Below the pieces are notes generated by a model. That model did not search any database. It was not told the origin of the DNA and was given only the letters and a program-made list of their open reading frames with translations. The translations under genes and the position numbers were made by a program. A stretch of DNA of 64,000 nucleotides from Sympetrum striolatum (lineage: Eukaryota; Arthropoda; Insecta; Odonata; Libellulidae): the NCBI GenBank assembly GCA_947579665.1, contig OX388352.1:72082113-72146112 (forward strand), given 5' to 3'. Within the stretch, counting starts at the first letter, position 1; every line of letters begins with the position of its first letter. This document shows positions 35,641-47,890 of the stretch, in pieces.

Positions 35641-38600
35641 ATTACATTTAAATAATCATTTGCTTCTTATGCAAGATTAAGTAACGTATAGCTATCCCAT
35701 ATTCTACCCTCAAATACGTAAATACATGTTTCCTATTCTCTACCCACTTCGTGATTTATCTTTTTTAATTACAGTCTCTTATCTTACACTCACGTTTGAG
35801 TTGTATGACTTATACGCGCAAACACTACGCCAAACAACGTAGATAACTGATCTTTCTTCTGTTACTATTTTCCTGTGTAAAGGATGGCGAGATATTAAGA
35901 AATTGTCGTAAATTTCACTGCGGTATATATTCACATTGCACATTCAAGTTGCAATCTCAAGTTTTAAAAAAATTGTCATTTGAAAAGTGACAGATAGCAT
36001 TTGATAGTCGATGCAGGCATCTGACCTCAGAGGATAGTTCAGAGATATCTTTTGATAGAGACATATTAACGAACTACAAAGAAATTCAAACAAATATTTC
36101 TCCAATAAAGTTGCACTTTCAATTTATAAACCTTCAGAAGAGTGAAAATGAGGGAAAGTAAGTTACTTAACCCTTAAAAGTCGTGCAACTGAAAAAAATC
36201 AAGGATAAATTTATTTTTCTCTCTTGTTTATCCTTAGCCTTTATGATAGTCACCGCTTCGATCGTAAAAATACAAAATGAGTACTATTACCCCGGAATCC
36301 TATCAAAGGGAGTAAAAATAACGCGCTCCTGTACATCCCGTCATCTTAACTACCGGAAAATTCCTCAACCAACAGCCTAACCGCTCTAAGAAGCAATCAT
36401 TTCATTAAGAATTGGGACGTTTCCGCTACTCCATTTACCATTGCTCTCAAATGTTGCCTAAAATCAGCGTATGTAACGCTCATGTACATACACCTAAAAG
36501 ATGAAAGTGCTCAAATTTTTTGTATTTCTGACGACTGAAACTTTCCTCTTGCAAATGGGTTGTTTCTGTACATTAAACGGAACACTAAGGAAGTTTTTTC
36601 TTGAGAATGAGGCACGCCAAAAATTCCGCTGAAAAATATTGCCGACTTTGCGATGCAAGTATTAATGCGGAGTGTTTTTGTAAGAGCGACTTTTTTGGAG
36701 CATTGAAAGAAACTTGCCTGGCGACGAGGCGTCCTAGATGAGGGGTCGACAACCTTATCGCTGAAAGGACTGTGATTATTTTCAGATTGGTCTTAGATTT
36801 CTTTTGGCAAAGTGATTAAGAGTGCTTTAAAAGGTATCTGGTACTGTAGGTAAAGGTACTGTAATGAATGGTTTCCAATTTATCGTTGATAATATCGCCA
36901 ATAGTATGAGCTCCTCCGCAATTCAATGACATTATGGTGGATTGTTTATGGAATTGCACTCTATAGATAAAAGACTTTTACTTGGAAATCAATTGCTTGG
37001 AATCAATGCCAAACTAACTTATACATCCTATATTCAAATAGCTGATGTTAAGAGGTGGTTTGTAAAAAATAAATCTTAATCTAGTATTCGCAAAATATTT
37101 TTTTATATTGTCAGCTGTGTGTACCTTGATTTACTTTTAACCTATAAATGATAAAATCGTGACTATAGAATAGGATTAATCAACAGAGATAAGAATATCT
37201 TAATGTTCCTTATACATATAATCCAATTTCACATTTTATATTTACAGATCAAAGGATCGCTTATTATAAAATGACTTTGAACATTGAGAGCATTTTTTTG
37301 TAAATATAACGTAATTTTCCAAAATTATATGCGTCTGTTATAAATTTTTGTTATCATGATCGGATGTTAGAAAAACGAAGGAAAATTATATTGATTTTAT
37401 GTTTGAAGAGATGGAAGAATGATAGAAGGAGATCTATAGCGTATGTTTATATGGATTGGTATTTTCTCTACCTGATTTTAAGAAAACATTGCAATGACGT
37501 ATTGTTGGGGAATATATTTTTTTTAAACAGTTTTATTGGGTAAAATCGAGACTTGGAAATCCCATCTTAAAGATTGACCATTTTATGTTCTAACATAACT
37601 CTAGAAGCCTCTTTATGTAGCGTTACATTTTTGCTGACGAATATTTCAAGTGCCAAAAAAACGTAAACTATGCTAAAATTTTGTGAAATTTTGGTAAACG
37701 TTGCAGGAAGGAAAAAGCAGCCTATAGTATTAAAAAATTACAAAGGCTACCAGGAGTTAAAATATAAATTAAAAGCGGTTTGATATTCAATATCTGGATG
37801 ATGGGAACAATTAGACCGTACATGCACATATAACTTCGTTAAAAATACATAGATAAAGGAAGAATTAGAAATAAAAATATCTTGTCTAATCCAGTGGTTG
37901 AAAATTATTCAATGAAACTTTATTAAGTATTACCTTGTATAACAAACGATTTAAGGCATCATGAATATTTTGATTTGTGTTTATATGAATGAACGCTTCC
38001 AATATTACATCGAAACATTAGTACCTATTTTTATACGTATATTGTAACCGGGAATAGCAACTAGAGGCTGATGTAGGCCTATTGCTTCATCAGGATTCTT
38101 AGGAGATCTGAACAAGAATTGTATGACGGTAATTTTGTGTTGTGGGATGGAATTTATGAGGGTAAATGCTGTAATGTTAACTAGAATAAAAGTCAGATTC
38201 GAAAATGTGTAAATGTAATACATGTATGGTAAATTTCTCGTCGTCTTTCCCATCCTCAGGAGTCAGTCCTTAATATGGAAGTCATTATATTCGTCGATCG
38301 AAATTTTTACACCATCGTCGTGACTACCGTTCGCCTAAGGTCAATGAACGCACCCAAACAAAAACCTATTCCTCTCTAGCATGGATAGCATTCGTAGCAA
38401 CGCGTCTTGTGAGAAAAGGGGCGGTGATGAGAGTGGTTAGAAGAAGCTCATCCCTCGACCGCCGAGAAGCGCCACTAAGTGGAAATCCAGTTTTGGAAAG
38501 GAAATGGACTTCTCAGATTCCTGAGAGAACGTCGCCCGAGTCGTTAGGAAAGCGAACTGGCTTTTCTCATTTTCAAGAGGTTGGATCGAATACACGGAGA

Positions 38601-38880
38601 AGTAAATCGCCGCAAAAACCGGAATGATCCGTGGCATTGGTTTGATCCCATGTTTTTACGGCATATTTCGAAAGGACGCCGGGTTTATTGGGCATTTTTT
38701 CACCTTGGCCCATGCATTAGTTTGCTTGTACAAGGAATGCACTTATTTTTCTCTTTTATCTTTGGATTCAAGCTAATAGCCTTACAAAAAAAAGAAGATA
38801 AATATGTAATAACACCACCATTACTAAATCCACCCTATAAGCACCTCTAACAGCCTAGGGAAAAAACGACCAAAAGTGAT
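35641..38880. other. No recognisable gene
   Basis: AT-rich. The GC-richer patch at 38400-38640 has short frames open on both strands without motifs. No repeat pair found. Confidence 0.5.
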
Positions 38881-39184
38881 TAAGGTAATTTCGGTAGAGA
38901 TGCCCCACCTAAGGAAATGACCTCATAAAATTGACTTAAGTAATAACACGAATGTGAAATTGCGTGATAATAACATTCATTTATTATCAACAGTATGTAA
39001 ACAAATTTTGTTTAAAAACGCTTTCGCTCAAAATATTACAATTGTTCTGCATCGATGCAGTTGGACATCTCTCCCGAGTGTCCGGGTGAGACCTCTGTGG
39101 GAGAGATGCCTCATTAGCTTAAACTCAATTTAAACTGGAAAGCGCTTCTTATATGACAAAATTGTTAAATTGAACTTGAAATTA
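38881..39184 (-). mobile_element. MITE-like repeat with GAGATGCCCC ends, copy 2
   Basis: Reverse-complement relative of 27521-27827, starting TAAGGTAATTTCGGTAGAGA and ending with the matching TTTAAATTGAGTTTAAG flank. Both copies contain the hairpin-capable CTCCC(G/A)... GGGTGAGACCTC ... GGGAGAGATG. Conservation beyond the apparent terminal repeat (about 60 bp on one side) means the mobile unit is larger than the inverted-repeat core. Confidence 0.75.
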
Positions 39185-39403
39185 GGATATAACTAAACGT
39201 TTAAGTTAACTTTAAAACATATTTAGAGGTTTCATTTCCAAAAATTAGCCAAAAATTGTAGTACATACATTTAGAGAACAATGTCCATTTAAAATTATAA
39301 TGAAATTTGCAATTGGTATGAATGGGGGCTGGAGTAAACACCGTCGATATGCGCAGAGTACTCCTAACGGGAGTTATTTGTAATGTTAAACGTAAAAAGC
39401 CCA

Positions 39404-39561
39404 TTCCATAGCTTTTCAAGTTAATTCCTCGATTATTCGAAGGATACCATCGTTCCAACCAGTGTTGGTGTCCCTTCTCTCCTTCCTACCAAGAATATTA
39501 ATCTCATCACCTTTAAGTTGGGTATTGTGTATTGTGTATTATGTTGGGTCATCAGAAATAT
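39404..39561 (-). pseudogene. Mobile-element coding fragment, copy 2
   Basis: The minus-strand frame reads TQLKGDEINILGRKERRDTN, then TGWNDGILRIIEELT and TGA, matching the frame at 30412-30550. A short GTGTATTGTGTATT microduplication separates it from the ATATAAAAAATAT flank. Probably the C-terminus of a LINE ORF2; the exact family is not certain. Confidence 0.55.
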
Positions 39562-39734
39562 AAAAAATATATTTATACAACAATTAAGATATTAATTTTT
39601 ATAAATAGGAGCGAAACAGCAATACATAGCTACAGTTACGAGCAACCGTGTGAAGGAATTGACGAGGACGGAAGATGCTACAAAACAGCTTAATTTTACT
39701 GAATTTGCCTCAGTTCCTAGTCCCAAAACAAGAA

Positions 39735-40078
39735 AGTTATAAAGTTAGGAAATAATAAATCAAGGAGAACGGATGATATTGCTGAGGAAGCTCTAAAGTT
39801 GGGGGCGGTGGAGAAAGTTCCTTATTTAAAACTGATCTTTAATGCCTCCTTAAACAATTACTGCTTACCAACAGATAGGAAGAAAGCCAAAGCAATACCT
39901 ATCCACAAGGTTGGCTATCGGACACAGCTTTAAAATTATAGATCAGTTAGTTTAACTTCAGTTATTTGTAAGATAATGGAGAAGATTACCTGAGAAACTT
40001 TTGGATTGAAAACAATTAGCTTAGACAATGCCAACATGGATTTAGGAAAGGATACTCATGTGAGACACAATTGTTAAG
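39735..40078 (+). pseudogene. LINE reverse-transcriptase N-terminal fragment (Jockey-like)
   Basis: One + frame reads AEEALKLGAVEKVPYLKLIF, NASLNNYCLPTDRKKAKAIP, IHKVG, a TAA stop, then NYRSVSLTSVICKIMEKI, a TGA stop, and after that a degenerate QHGFRKG-like segment. Block order 'LP..WK.A...PI.K.G......NYRPISL.S...K..E' is the classic start of the non-LTR reverse transcriptase domain. Two in-frame stops; the catalytic YADD region and all downstream parts are missing. Confidence 0.85.
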
Positions 40079-43000
40079 TTTACAAAAAAACACATTTATA
40101 AAATAATATTTATTATTAAATTGAAGTATAAATCACGTTAAATTGGTCAGAATATAAACAAGATATAAAGGTTCATTTTGTAGGAAACCATAATTTTTAA
40201 ACCGTCGTACGTGGCAGTTAAAATACTACTTCATATTTTAAAATGCATGAGGGTTGCGAATTTGCTCAGACCATATTTCCATAAATACGCTAATGTTGTA
40301 AAATATTTACTCTACGATTATCTGAAGAAAATCACAATCACGCGAGGCATATCGATAACTCAACATTCAGTATTTCCCACTTTTATGTGTAGTATTGTTA
40401 TAAGTCGTCGGTTCCCAATCGGTGGATAGGTTTGTCGCGACACACTGGTGGGTCGCGAATAAACTATCAGAAAAGGAGGGGAAAGGTGGAAAGGGGGCCC
40501 GTTCCCATTGCTGCCGGCAACGCCACTGAAGTTTCTCCATATGTATTAAAAAAGCTGTGGGCTTACTCCCCTTTTTGAGATTCCTCGTAATTTATTAATA
40601 TATCGTAGCTGAGTAGTTCCAAGATAAAGGATACAGCTACACAACAAGTGAAATTTAATTTCGCTATCGCATCCTACAGCCGAGTAGCAGAAACTTTGAT
40701 GACTGCGCCTGATTTCAACATTATCGCTATATTAAGAAACTGCATGTTATGTGCTCAAGAATCTTACAAAATGTAGATGTTAACGATATCGGTCAGTAAT
40801 AGTCCGGCTTAGAATTACGTCTTTTATTCGGTTCCTACTGGAGTGATGTGCCGCGTAACGTGACTGAGCTGTAAGCATCAAATTCATCACGGTCTTAAAT
40901 ATCGGCTACACTCCTGGTATCTAAATATTTACGCCGACGCTCTTTGTATTTTCTGTTATTGCTTGGAAAAGACTTCAAGTAGGAATGTAACGCTCTTTGT
41001 TTCCTTTGGAAGGAACTTAGTTTTGGTTTTACCCATCGCAGCTGTTGACGATCTCGAACATTTTTCGTCGGAACAAATTTAGAGATACCTTCTCGAAGGA
41101 TGCGGAGAATTCCAGATCAACTTTCATCTACTGAATTATTGCAAGTGAAACGGATAAGAGTTTACTGTTTCACTTTTAACAAACTCCTTAAATGCGGGGA
41201 AGTTGACTTTCTAAAAGATGCGTAAGATACGAGAGGGGCTCAAAATTCATCTATCTTGAGCACCGTTGTTATTATTTTATGATCGGATATACTTTCATCT
41301 ATATCAATACTGTTCACTAGGTGAGAATGGCTAATGTCAAGGATATCTAGAATATTACCATTTTCGAGAGAAGTTACTCGAGAGCTTCTGTCTTTACCTG
41401 TTCAAGCGCGAAGACTGATAATAAACATATTAATTTCTGCGATGAAGTTCTGTCTCGACTATTGCTACTGATGGAAATTTTTCTCCAATTTATATCTGGT
41501 AGATCAGTATCTCCTCCTACTTATACGGTTGCATTGAGTTTACTCTCCCGGAATTTTCTCAGTGTCCCACGGAGACCATCTGTGGAATCTTCGCTGCCGT
41601 CGGAAGGGCGATAGAAAGAGTAGAAATAAGTTTTCTTACCGTGTCTATTTTACACTAATTGTATGCACCAAATCATCTTACGGTTCTCCGGCTTTTAAAG
41701 TTTTCTGACTGACTTATTACACTATTTCGCACACTTATAAAAACTCCTTCTGCCATCTCGGTCCTTACTGTGAAATAGGGAAGAAAAATCTCACTGGTCA
41801 CTATTTCTTCGCCAAACAACTTACGTTTCCTACGAGTAATATTATGCCGGCGCATGTCTATCTAGTGAAGTCAAAGATACCGATTGCTTACCAAGAATAC
41901 TTCATCAGTTCACTATGACTTACTATATTTCTTCGTTACCTTCGCTCTTGGGAAGACGGAGAGAATTCGAGTTGTGAACATTAAAACTACCTCGCTGTAG
42001 CGCCTCGCGATTTTCCACAACGGCTATTCTCTTTGAATTTTTATTTTCCCTCACATTTTTGTATGCGTAATCTCACTCTCATTTAAACCGCAATAATCGA
42101 ACACGAAAACTACCTGCGGTGTCGTAATAAGTGTAAAGTCTAAACTAAATCCTACTTACCTCCTAGATCATACGCTCCGCAGCACGGGCAGTGTTTATTA
42201 CATCAAATATTTTACTACATAAGTATATTTATGGAAGTATGGTTTGAGCAAATTCGCATCTCTCACGGAAGTCCTTTCACCGCGACAAGGTTGTACGTAA
42301 GAAATTTCCAAGTCTGAATAAATTCAGCCCTTTTACTAATAATTTGATAACAAAATATTTCATAACAAAATGAGAAATATAACGAAAACGCTTATAGGAT
42401 AAATTTAAACCGAAAAAAATTATCGTGAATATGATAATGTAATGAACTTTGCCAATGTTTTATTCTTGCATAATGATAAATAGCTGATTATGCAAAATAA
42501 AATGTGAAAAATGCGAGCAATCAATATGAGATCAATTTTTTTTTATAAAATGTTTTTCTGTAATTGTGGTAGCCCTGTATAAATTATTGGTAATATATTG
42601 AAGTTTTTTAATTAATCTTAGAAGTGAGATTTTGTAATGCTTGAACCAAGCAGAATAGTTATATTTTGTAAAATATTTGGTAAAATCTTTAAAAATATCC
42701 GCTAAACTTGTTTTGGAAATTATGTTTTTTCAGTTGGTACACATGATATGGTGTTCATTATTCACCTGGTCTTTAATAATGAATTACTTTATACAAGAAC
42801 GCTTAAAATTTATTGAAATGCTTATTAGGTAATTGTTTAAATTTATTTTTGTAAATTTGGCAACTGCAAAAATTCCATACTTTTTATAATTTAAAATTAC
42901 GATAATCATAACATAGCAAAAATCTTGAAAAACGAAAATTTGGTTGAAACATCTCGATTGGTTTTTATTTTACCGCTAATTAAGGGTTAATAGCGCTGAT

Positions 43001-43105
43001 TGCGTAGGACATATTGAAAACATAATGATAAAGTCACATTTATCAGCCAAAAGTACCTTAGAAACGTATTTGATGTTGTATATGGACTGAAAATTATTAG
43101 ATTTA
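40079..43105. other. No recognisable gene
   Basis: AT-rich. The frames at 40211-40429 (+) and 41673-41855 (-) are short and featureless. Confidence 0.5.
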
Positions 43106-43303
43106 TTAATGTTGGCCAGCTTTTTTCATTTTGACCCATTGTGCATCTGAATTGAAAATCTGCATCAAGTTAGACATCAATCCGACCTTGAAATCCGTGC
43201 CGAATTTTGACTGCGTCAAGTTATACAGCGACGCCGAATCACGCGAAATGTAGATTCCGAAATAATTTCTTCCACCCAAAATGTTTATCTTCACTGCGTA
43301 CAT
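43106..43303 (-). CDS. Unassigned 65-codon minus-strand frame
   Basis: ATG to TAA, beginning MYAVKINILGGRNYFGIYIS. It is in a GC-richer patch than its surroundings. Its TAA overlaps AATAAA (CATTAATAAATC), a possible polyadenylation signal, which would fit a terminal exon or processed copy. I recognise no domain. It could be the last exon of a gene, part of an unrecognised transposon, or chance. Confidence 0.25.
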   Translation of the reverse strand: MYAVKINILGGRNYFGIYISRDSASLYNLTQSKFGTDFKVGLMSNLMQIFNSDAQWVKMKKAGQH

Positions 43304-43629
43304 GTTAGGTCGGCAATCAGCGCTGCGTGACCCTCCCTCAAAGACTGGGCGTCGTGACCTTCCATTGACCTCACGACACAGAAGGACGTACGGCAGAAGG
43401 TCACTTCAAAATGCAATGAACGTGAACGTCCTTAAAGCAATCTGTTTTTACACATAATATAAAAGAATTTCACCATTAGATTATGATTTGATAGGAGGAT
43501 AAAGGATAGGAGATCTATGCTTTCACATGCGTATTTAGGTTAGTTTTGAATTCAGGTTGTAGGAGGCGGTAATCTTCGGTGGGTCTCTGGGAAGATGATG
43601 TCATGTTCGTTATCACATCCACTATGATT

Positions 43630-43690
43630 ATTAGTAGTAGTAGTATTACTAGACTTGTAGTGTACTAGTAGTAGTGTACTAGACCTTTTA
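43630..43690. repeat. (TAG/TAGTAG)n microsatellite-like run
   Basis: TTAGTAGTAGTAGTATTACT followed by two TGTACTAG(TAG) units. Confidence 0.8.
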
Positions 43691-44103
43691 ATGTTTCATT
43701 TGTATGTTTTTCTTAATGTAATTTCATTTTCTTCATTTCTTTGAGATTTATCTCCCATTGTTCAACGTTTATTTTAATTCATCTATAATTCAAGTCAGTT
43801 TAGTGAAGTTGATTTATTTTATCTGATTGTTTGTAATGCAGTTATGTTTTTTCCCCTTTCTTTTTGTACAATTTTTATATTTCCACTGCCTGTCCATCAT
43901 AACGCTTTTCTTTCTCTTTCATCAAAAATATAATTTTCTATTGTAGGTTTCGCAGGTTTTTCACACTCTCCTTCTAGTGAGTGTTTTCCAGCAGTGGACA
44001 TTTTTTTCTGAGCCCTCAGCTTAGGTTTTTTAAAATCCACGTACTAGTTTTCTTCGTGTACTTTTGCAAACTATCTCTTTCTTTCTGTTTCGCATACGAC
44101 GAT

Positions 44104-44295
44104 GGGTTAGGTGTAAGAAGAGACTTTCTAGTCTCAATCTCGCCCGAATAAAGTCCATTTATTATTATTATTAGTATTAGTATTGTTAAAAGTGCTTCGA
44201 CAGCTTAGGTCATTTTGCACATTAGCTCCCACCGGGAATTGAACCCGGGACCGCTTTCGCCAAAGGCAAACGTACTGTCCACAGGACTCATTATG
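44104..44295 (-). mobile_element. tRNA-derived SINE, family A, copy 2
   Basis: On the minus strand, AAAGCGGTCCCGGGTTCAAT and TCCCGGTGGGAGC (B box GGTTCAATTCC) are followed by ACCTAAGCTGTCGAAGCACT, then an (ATT/ACT)n-rich linker and a tail AAATGGACTTTATTCGGGCG. It matches 25795-25945 and extends further at the 3' end. Confidence 0.85.
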
Positions 44296-45296
44296 ATTAT
44301 TTAATATTTTATTAACTACATTTTTCGTATGCCGGTGAGAATGTAGAAGATTTGAATTAATAGAAGAAGGCAAATCAGTACCTCTCACATCGTAAGAAGT
44401 TTGTCCTAAAAATGTTAAATTAGGAATCCATAATAATCCCTTAATCTAATCTACTAAAGAGTGTTGAACTATCACGAAGAAATTAACGACTGACATTTTT
44501 CAGTAGTTATAGATAATCGAGAGGATTATTATTTCCATGGATTGGGGATTCAAGAGTTTCCAATCGTTCGAACGACCTGCCAGATACAGATTTCAATAAA
44601 CTGATTGATCATTCATATAACATCCGTAGAAAAGATTCATTGATTGGATGAAAGGAAGAATAATGTGAATTATTCTTCATCGATATTGTTAAATAAGAAT
44701 GGTAAGATCTCGTGGTATCAGAAGGAATATACAAATGGGATTGTGAGCTAAAATTATCTTAAGCTATAACCGTGGACATGGATTTTGTCAATTATTAAAA
44801 TAATAACTATTATTATTATAGTCACTCTTTTCACCTGATTGCATTTTGTTTGATAAATTGTTATTGCCCAAAACGTCATCGTGTAAAGCTGCCGATTTGG
44901 TGATGCATCATTTAAATGCTCGTAGTTTTCATTAATACCCAAGACTTTTGCAACTTTCAAGTGTTAAACGTTTTTCGGAGATACGTGCTTTGAAGATGGT
45001 ATGAAAGTACTTTCCCCGTAAAAATAAATTGTGGTATTTCTTTGGAAGAAAGAATTCTATGGAATAAGTTCACTTTCTTCTTATCGTCTTCTTTTGCTTG
45101 GTATTCCAAATTCTGTTAAATGATTGTTTTGATGTCGCAACTTTTAAAAAAACTTCGGTCAGTGTAGTTGTAAGAGATGGATTTTCATCGGGTGTAAATT
45201 CAATAGATTTTTCGACAATTAGGAAGAAATTCCACTTTTCAAGCTTTACTTCGGCGGAAACAGGTTCAGCGGTTCGACAGTTCGACTAACGGTGGA
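44296..45296. other. No recognisable gene
   Basis: AT-rich spacer between SINE copies. The frames at 44754-44960 (-) and 45098-45289 (+) have no motif. Confidence 0.5.
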
Positions 45297-45350
45297 AGAC
45301 AATGTGCGAAATAACCTAAGCTGCCGAAGCACTTTTAATAATGATACTGC
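45297..45350 (+). mobile_element. SINE family A, 3' fragment
   Basis: AATGTGCGAAATAACCTAAG, CTGCCGAAGCACTTTTAATA and ATGATACT match the post-B-box body of family A. The Pol III promoter part is absent. Confidence 0.7.
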
Positions 45351-46084
45351 TAACATATTCGATGGACTAAAATAGAATATCCATCAATTCATTCGCTTGC
45401 ATTAATTTATCAACAACAAAAATCACCGTTTTTCAAGAGGATGCGATAGAATCCATCCGTCCGTATTAATGCGTCCAGCAGGATAAGGCTCCTTCAACTT
45501 AATTGACGCCTCGTTGTAGAGATCCTCGTCCAGTGATAGAACGAATTTATATTGGCCATTATACCGCGGCTAAGAACTCATCTTGAAAAACCGCCTTTGA
45601 TTTATAGTCGACATTCGAAGGAAAGCATCGATTGATGTTGAGGGTTTTTCGTTTGGTGTTGGTCCGAGCATTTCAAACATGCTTATTTCAGGAGTTGTTA
45701 CATCGCGTGCCTTTGACAAGCGGGAGGAAGTTGGTCGGAGGGTTGGCGTGTGCCAAACAGCGTGCCGCGAGACTTGCCGGATATGAGCCATGTGTGGGTG
45801 TTAGAGTTCTGCATGGGCCGAAAATTTCAACCCAGACTCAACTTGGCCCGTTCGTCGAACCCAACCCGGCCCGAACGTAGAAGCAAATTTTCGTTCTCGA
45901 GCTCGAACTTTCCATAAATTTATTATTATATATTATTAAATATTATCCTTGTGATATTTGAACAAATATATTTTTTACTCCTTCACGAAGACTGAGCATG
46001 TGGTTTAAGCATTGCGTTACAACTTTAAGAGTCTTTTGCCCCTTTTCAAGAAACTAACGCTCAAGAGTGAGGTAATTTTGTAGT
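45351..46084. other. No recognisable gene
   Basis: Frames are open on both strands at 45570-45880, with a GC-richer end (CCCGTTCGTCGAACCCAACC) of repeat-like character. No family recognised. Confidence 0.4.
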
Positions 46085-46215
46085 AGATGGCGTGCACCCA
46101 GGAAAATCCTAAGGAAGACAGACTTGAAAAAAGTCCGACGGGACCGGGAATTGAACCCGGGTATCCAGATTGCCGGTCAGGTGCTCTGTCCCTTGAGCTA
46201 TCCTGTCAGAGCATT
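46085..46215 (-). mobile_element. tRNA-derived SINE, family B, with well-preserved tRNA-like head
   Basis: 46137-46207 on the minus strand folds as a 71-nt cloverleaf. Acceptor stem GACAGGA/TCCCGTC has 6 of 7 pairs, D stem GCTC/GAGC is perfect, the anticodon stem has 4 of 5 pairs with loop CCGGCAA, and T stem CCGGG/CCCGG is perfect with loop TTCAATT. Position 33 is C rather than the near-universal U. The anticodon position would read GGC (Ala). The body GACTTTTTTCAAGTCTGTCT follows without a gap, as in the other family B copies, so this is a SINE rather than a tRNA gene. Confidence 0.85.
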
Positions 46216-46357
46216 CTCTCAAGCTATTTGGGAGACTTAGAGGGCGTTGGACATAGTGAGTTCGTTGGCATGGCGGCACCGTTCGCGGTCAGGGCTTCAT
46301 TGAAGCGCCAGACGGACAAAGGCGTGTTTCCTTTCCTTCTCTTTGTCTCCCGAATAG

Positions 46358-46396
46358 CTTGAGTGTGTGTGTGTATGTGTGTGTGTATATATATAC
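46358..46396. repeat. (TG)n/(TA)n microsatellite
   Basis: Alternating TG run with one TATG interruption, ending in a short TATATATATA run. Confidence 0.9.
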
Positions 46397-46633
46397 TGGA
46401 AATTTAGGTATATAGGTAAATTGAGGAGAGAGGAGGTGGGTGGGGGCTAAGAAGGGTACAACGATGAGGGTAGCGAAAGAAGGGGAGAGGGGGTTAGGGA
46501 ACATATATTCATTGGTCAAAAAATTATTTTTGTGTGTAATCTAGATGATTACTAATTACAAATTTCATCAATTGTGTTCAACATTATCGTTTAATATCTA
46601 TATAGGAAACTAGTAGAACTTTTTCATAACGGG

Positions 46634-47014
46634 AACGTCGCACAGTGGGCTGAAATCGAAAAACCTGGACATCGGGTCAAATATGTTATTTTTTCGAGTG
46701 CGGAACTTGGAACTTCGCATAGTAATTGCAAAGAGATCGAATTTTATGTCTCTGTTTGTCGTTTTTTAATATTACAAGGTGTCAAGAAGATGAATGGCGT
46801 CAAACTTGACATATTTTCACATAAAATTAGTCTCTCGGATTTTTCGAAGAAACATTCAAGTTCGTTGATTTATAGAGACTTTTGGAAGAAACTGTTGGAA
46901 AAATCGACGATGAATCAATCTAGTATAACTCTTTATCTCTCGATTCGTTGAGTTTTTTGTACTCAAAGATGGATATTTGCTCATTAAAAGCAACGCAATG
47001 GCGGACCCCTTTTT
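46634..47014 (+). repeat. Dispersed repeat, copy 1 (unclassified)
   Basis: Diverged direct copy of 63624-64000, roughly 70-75% identical over about 380 bp. Shared landmarks in order are GCACAGTGGGCT, AATCGAAAAA, ACCTGGACA, GAGTGCGG, TTCAAGTTCGTTGAT, TGTTGGAA and a final AATGGCGGAC(C/A)CCTTTTT. No coding frame is kept between copies. It may be part of a non-autonomous transposon. Confidence 0.8.
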
Positions 47015-47849
47015 CGGACAAATTTCGAGATAAAGTAAGGAAAAAAACTAGGAAAACGGCAGTGGACTATCAAGTGGCTTAAACTACGTCAATCTACAAG
47101 GCTTTTAGATATGGAATCTAAACAAACTGTTTCAATTCACCTGCTACCCTGGAATTGCGGTTGATTTTTCACAAGCGTTGCGCGGTCTGGCTTGGCGCCA
47201 TAGAATCCCCAAATTCAGTTTCGCTATCTTCTTGGCGATGTGAAGTCTAACAATCAGCCTTTTTCGTGTTAAATTCTAGCTAATCATATCAGAAACTAAC
47301 GTGAAAAGAGTTTTATATAGGATTTTGATACCTCTACTAGACATAATGGACGTAGAATTATGGAAAAATTTCATTTTACTGAAATGTGTCTGTATTTTAA
47401 TTTTGACCGCAATAAACGTATGGCTAAGTTATTTATCCTCTGTATTGGTCGGAAATATAGTTGGCAGAATTGACGTCGAGAAACATTCACATATGACAAT
47501 TTTAGTGTTAGCAAAGCGGTCGAGTGTCATAGGCTTAACTCCGAGCCGGTAACGTAGCTAGTAACACATAAGGGTCGGCTGAAAGAGTCGGGTCATCTTT
47601 TCATAACGCCGCCATTTTTCAGTTGAGGAAGTAGCAGTCCAAATCGCTTTTTGATCTCGAGGCGATATCATTGGCCTCTCTAACAATCATAATTTACAAT
47701 TAGATGAAACCGCCAGGGGCGTACGGCAGGATATCAGTTTACGCGAAGATATCATTTATCTCTCCCGCAAATTTATCTGTTTAGATAAGCTCGTTTATTT
47801 CCTTGATTCACTCAAATTTCGATTTGACAAGCATATTCTTCCTTTACAG
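47015..47849. other. Unassigned region upstream of the galactosyltransferase exon
   Basis: The + frame 47301-47552 (83 codons) is rich in hydrophobic residues but shows no domain and no splice donor that links to the next exon in frame. A 5' non-coding exon of the galactosyltransferase gene may lie here or further upstream; none could be defined. No TATA-box context stood out. Confidence 0.35.
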
Positions 47850-47890
47850 CATAGCAAGTTCCCCAGACGCTTAAAGTGGAAAAACGGCTA

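Noticed and set aside
46137..46207. Functional tRNA-Ala gene
   Set aside because: C at position 33, mispairs in the acceptor and anticodon stems, and a SINE body that recurs at other sites.
47301..47552. Hydrophobic 83-codon + frame as an extra 5' coding exon
   Set aside because: No in-phase splice link to 47850-48020, which already contains its own start codon and anchor.
47876..47890. GTG at 47876 as start codon
   Set aside because: Animal nuclear genes start at ATG. The first ATG in the exon is 47891 and is followed directly by the signal anchor.
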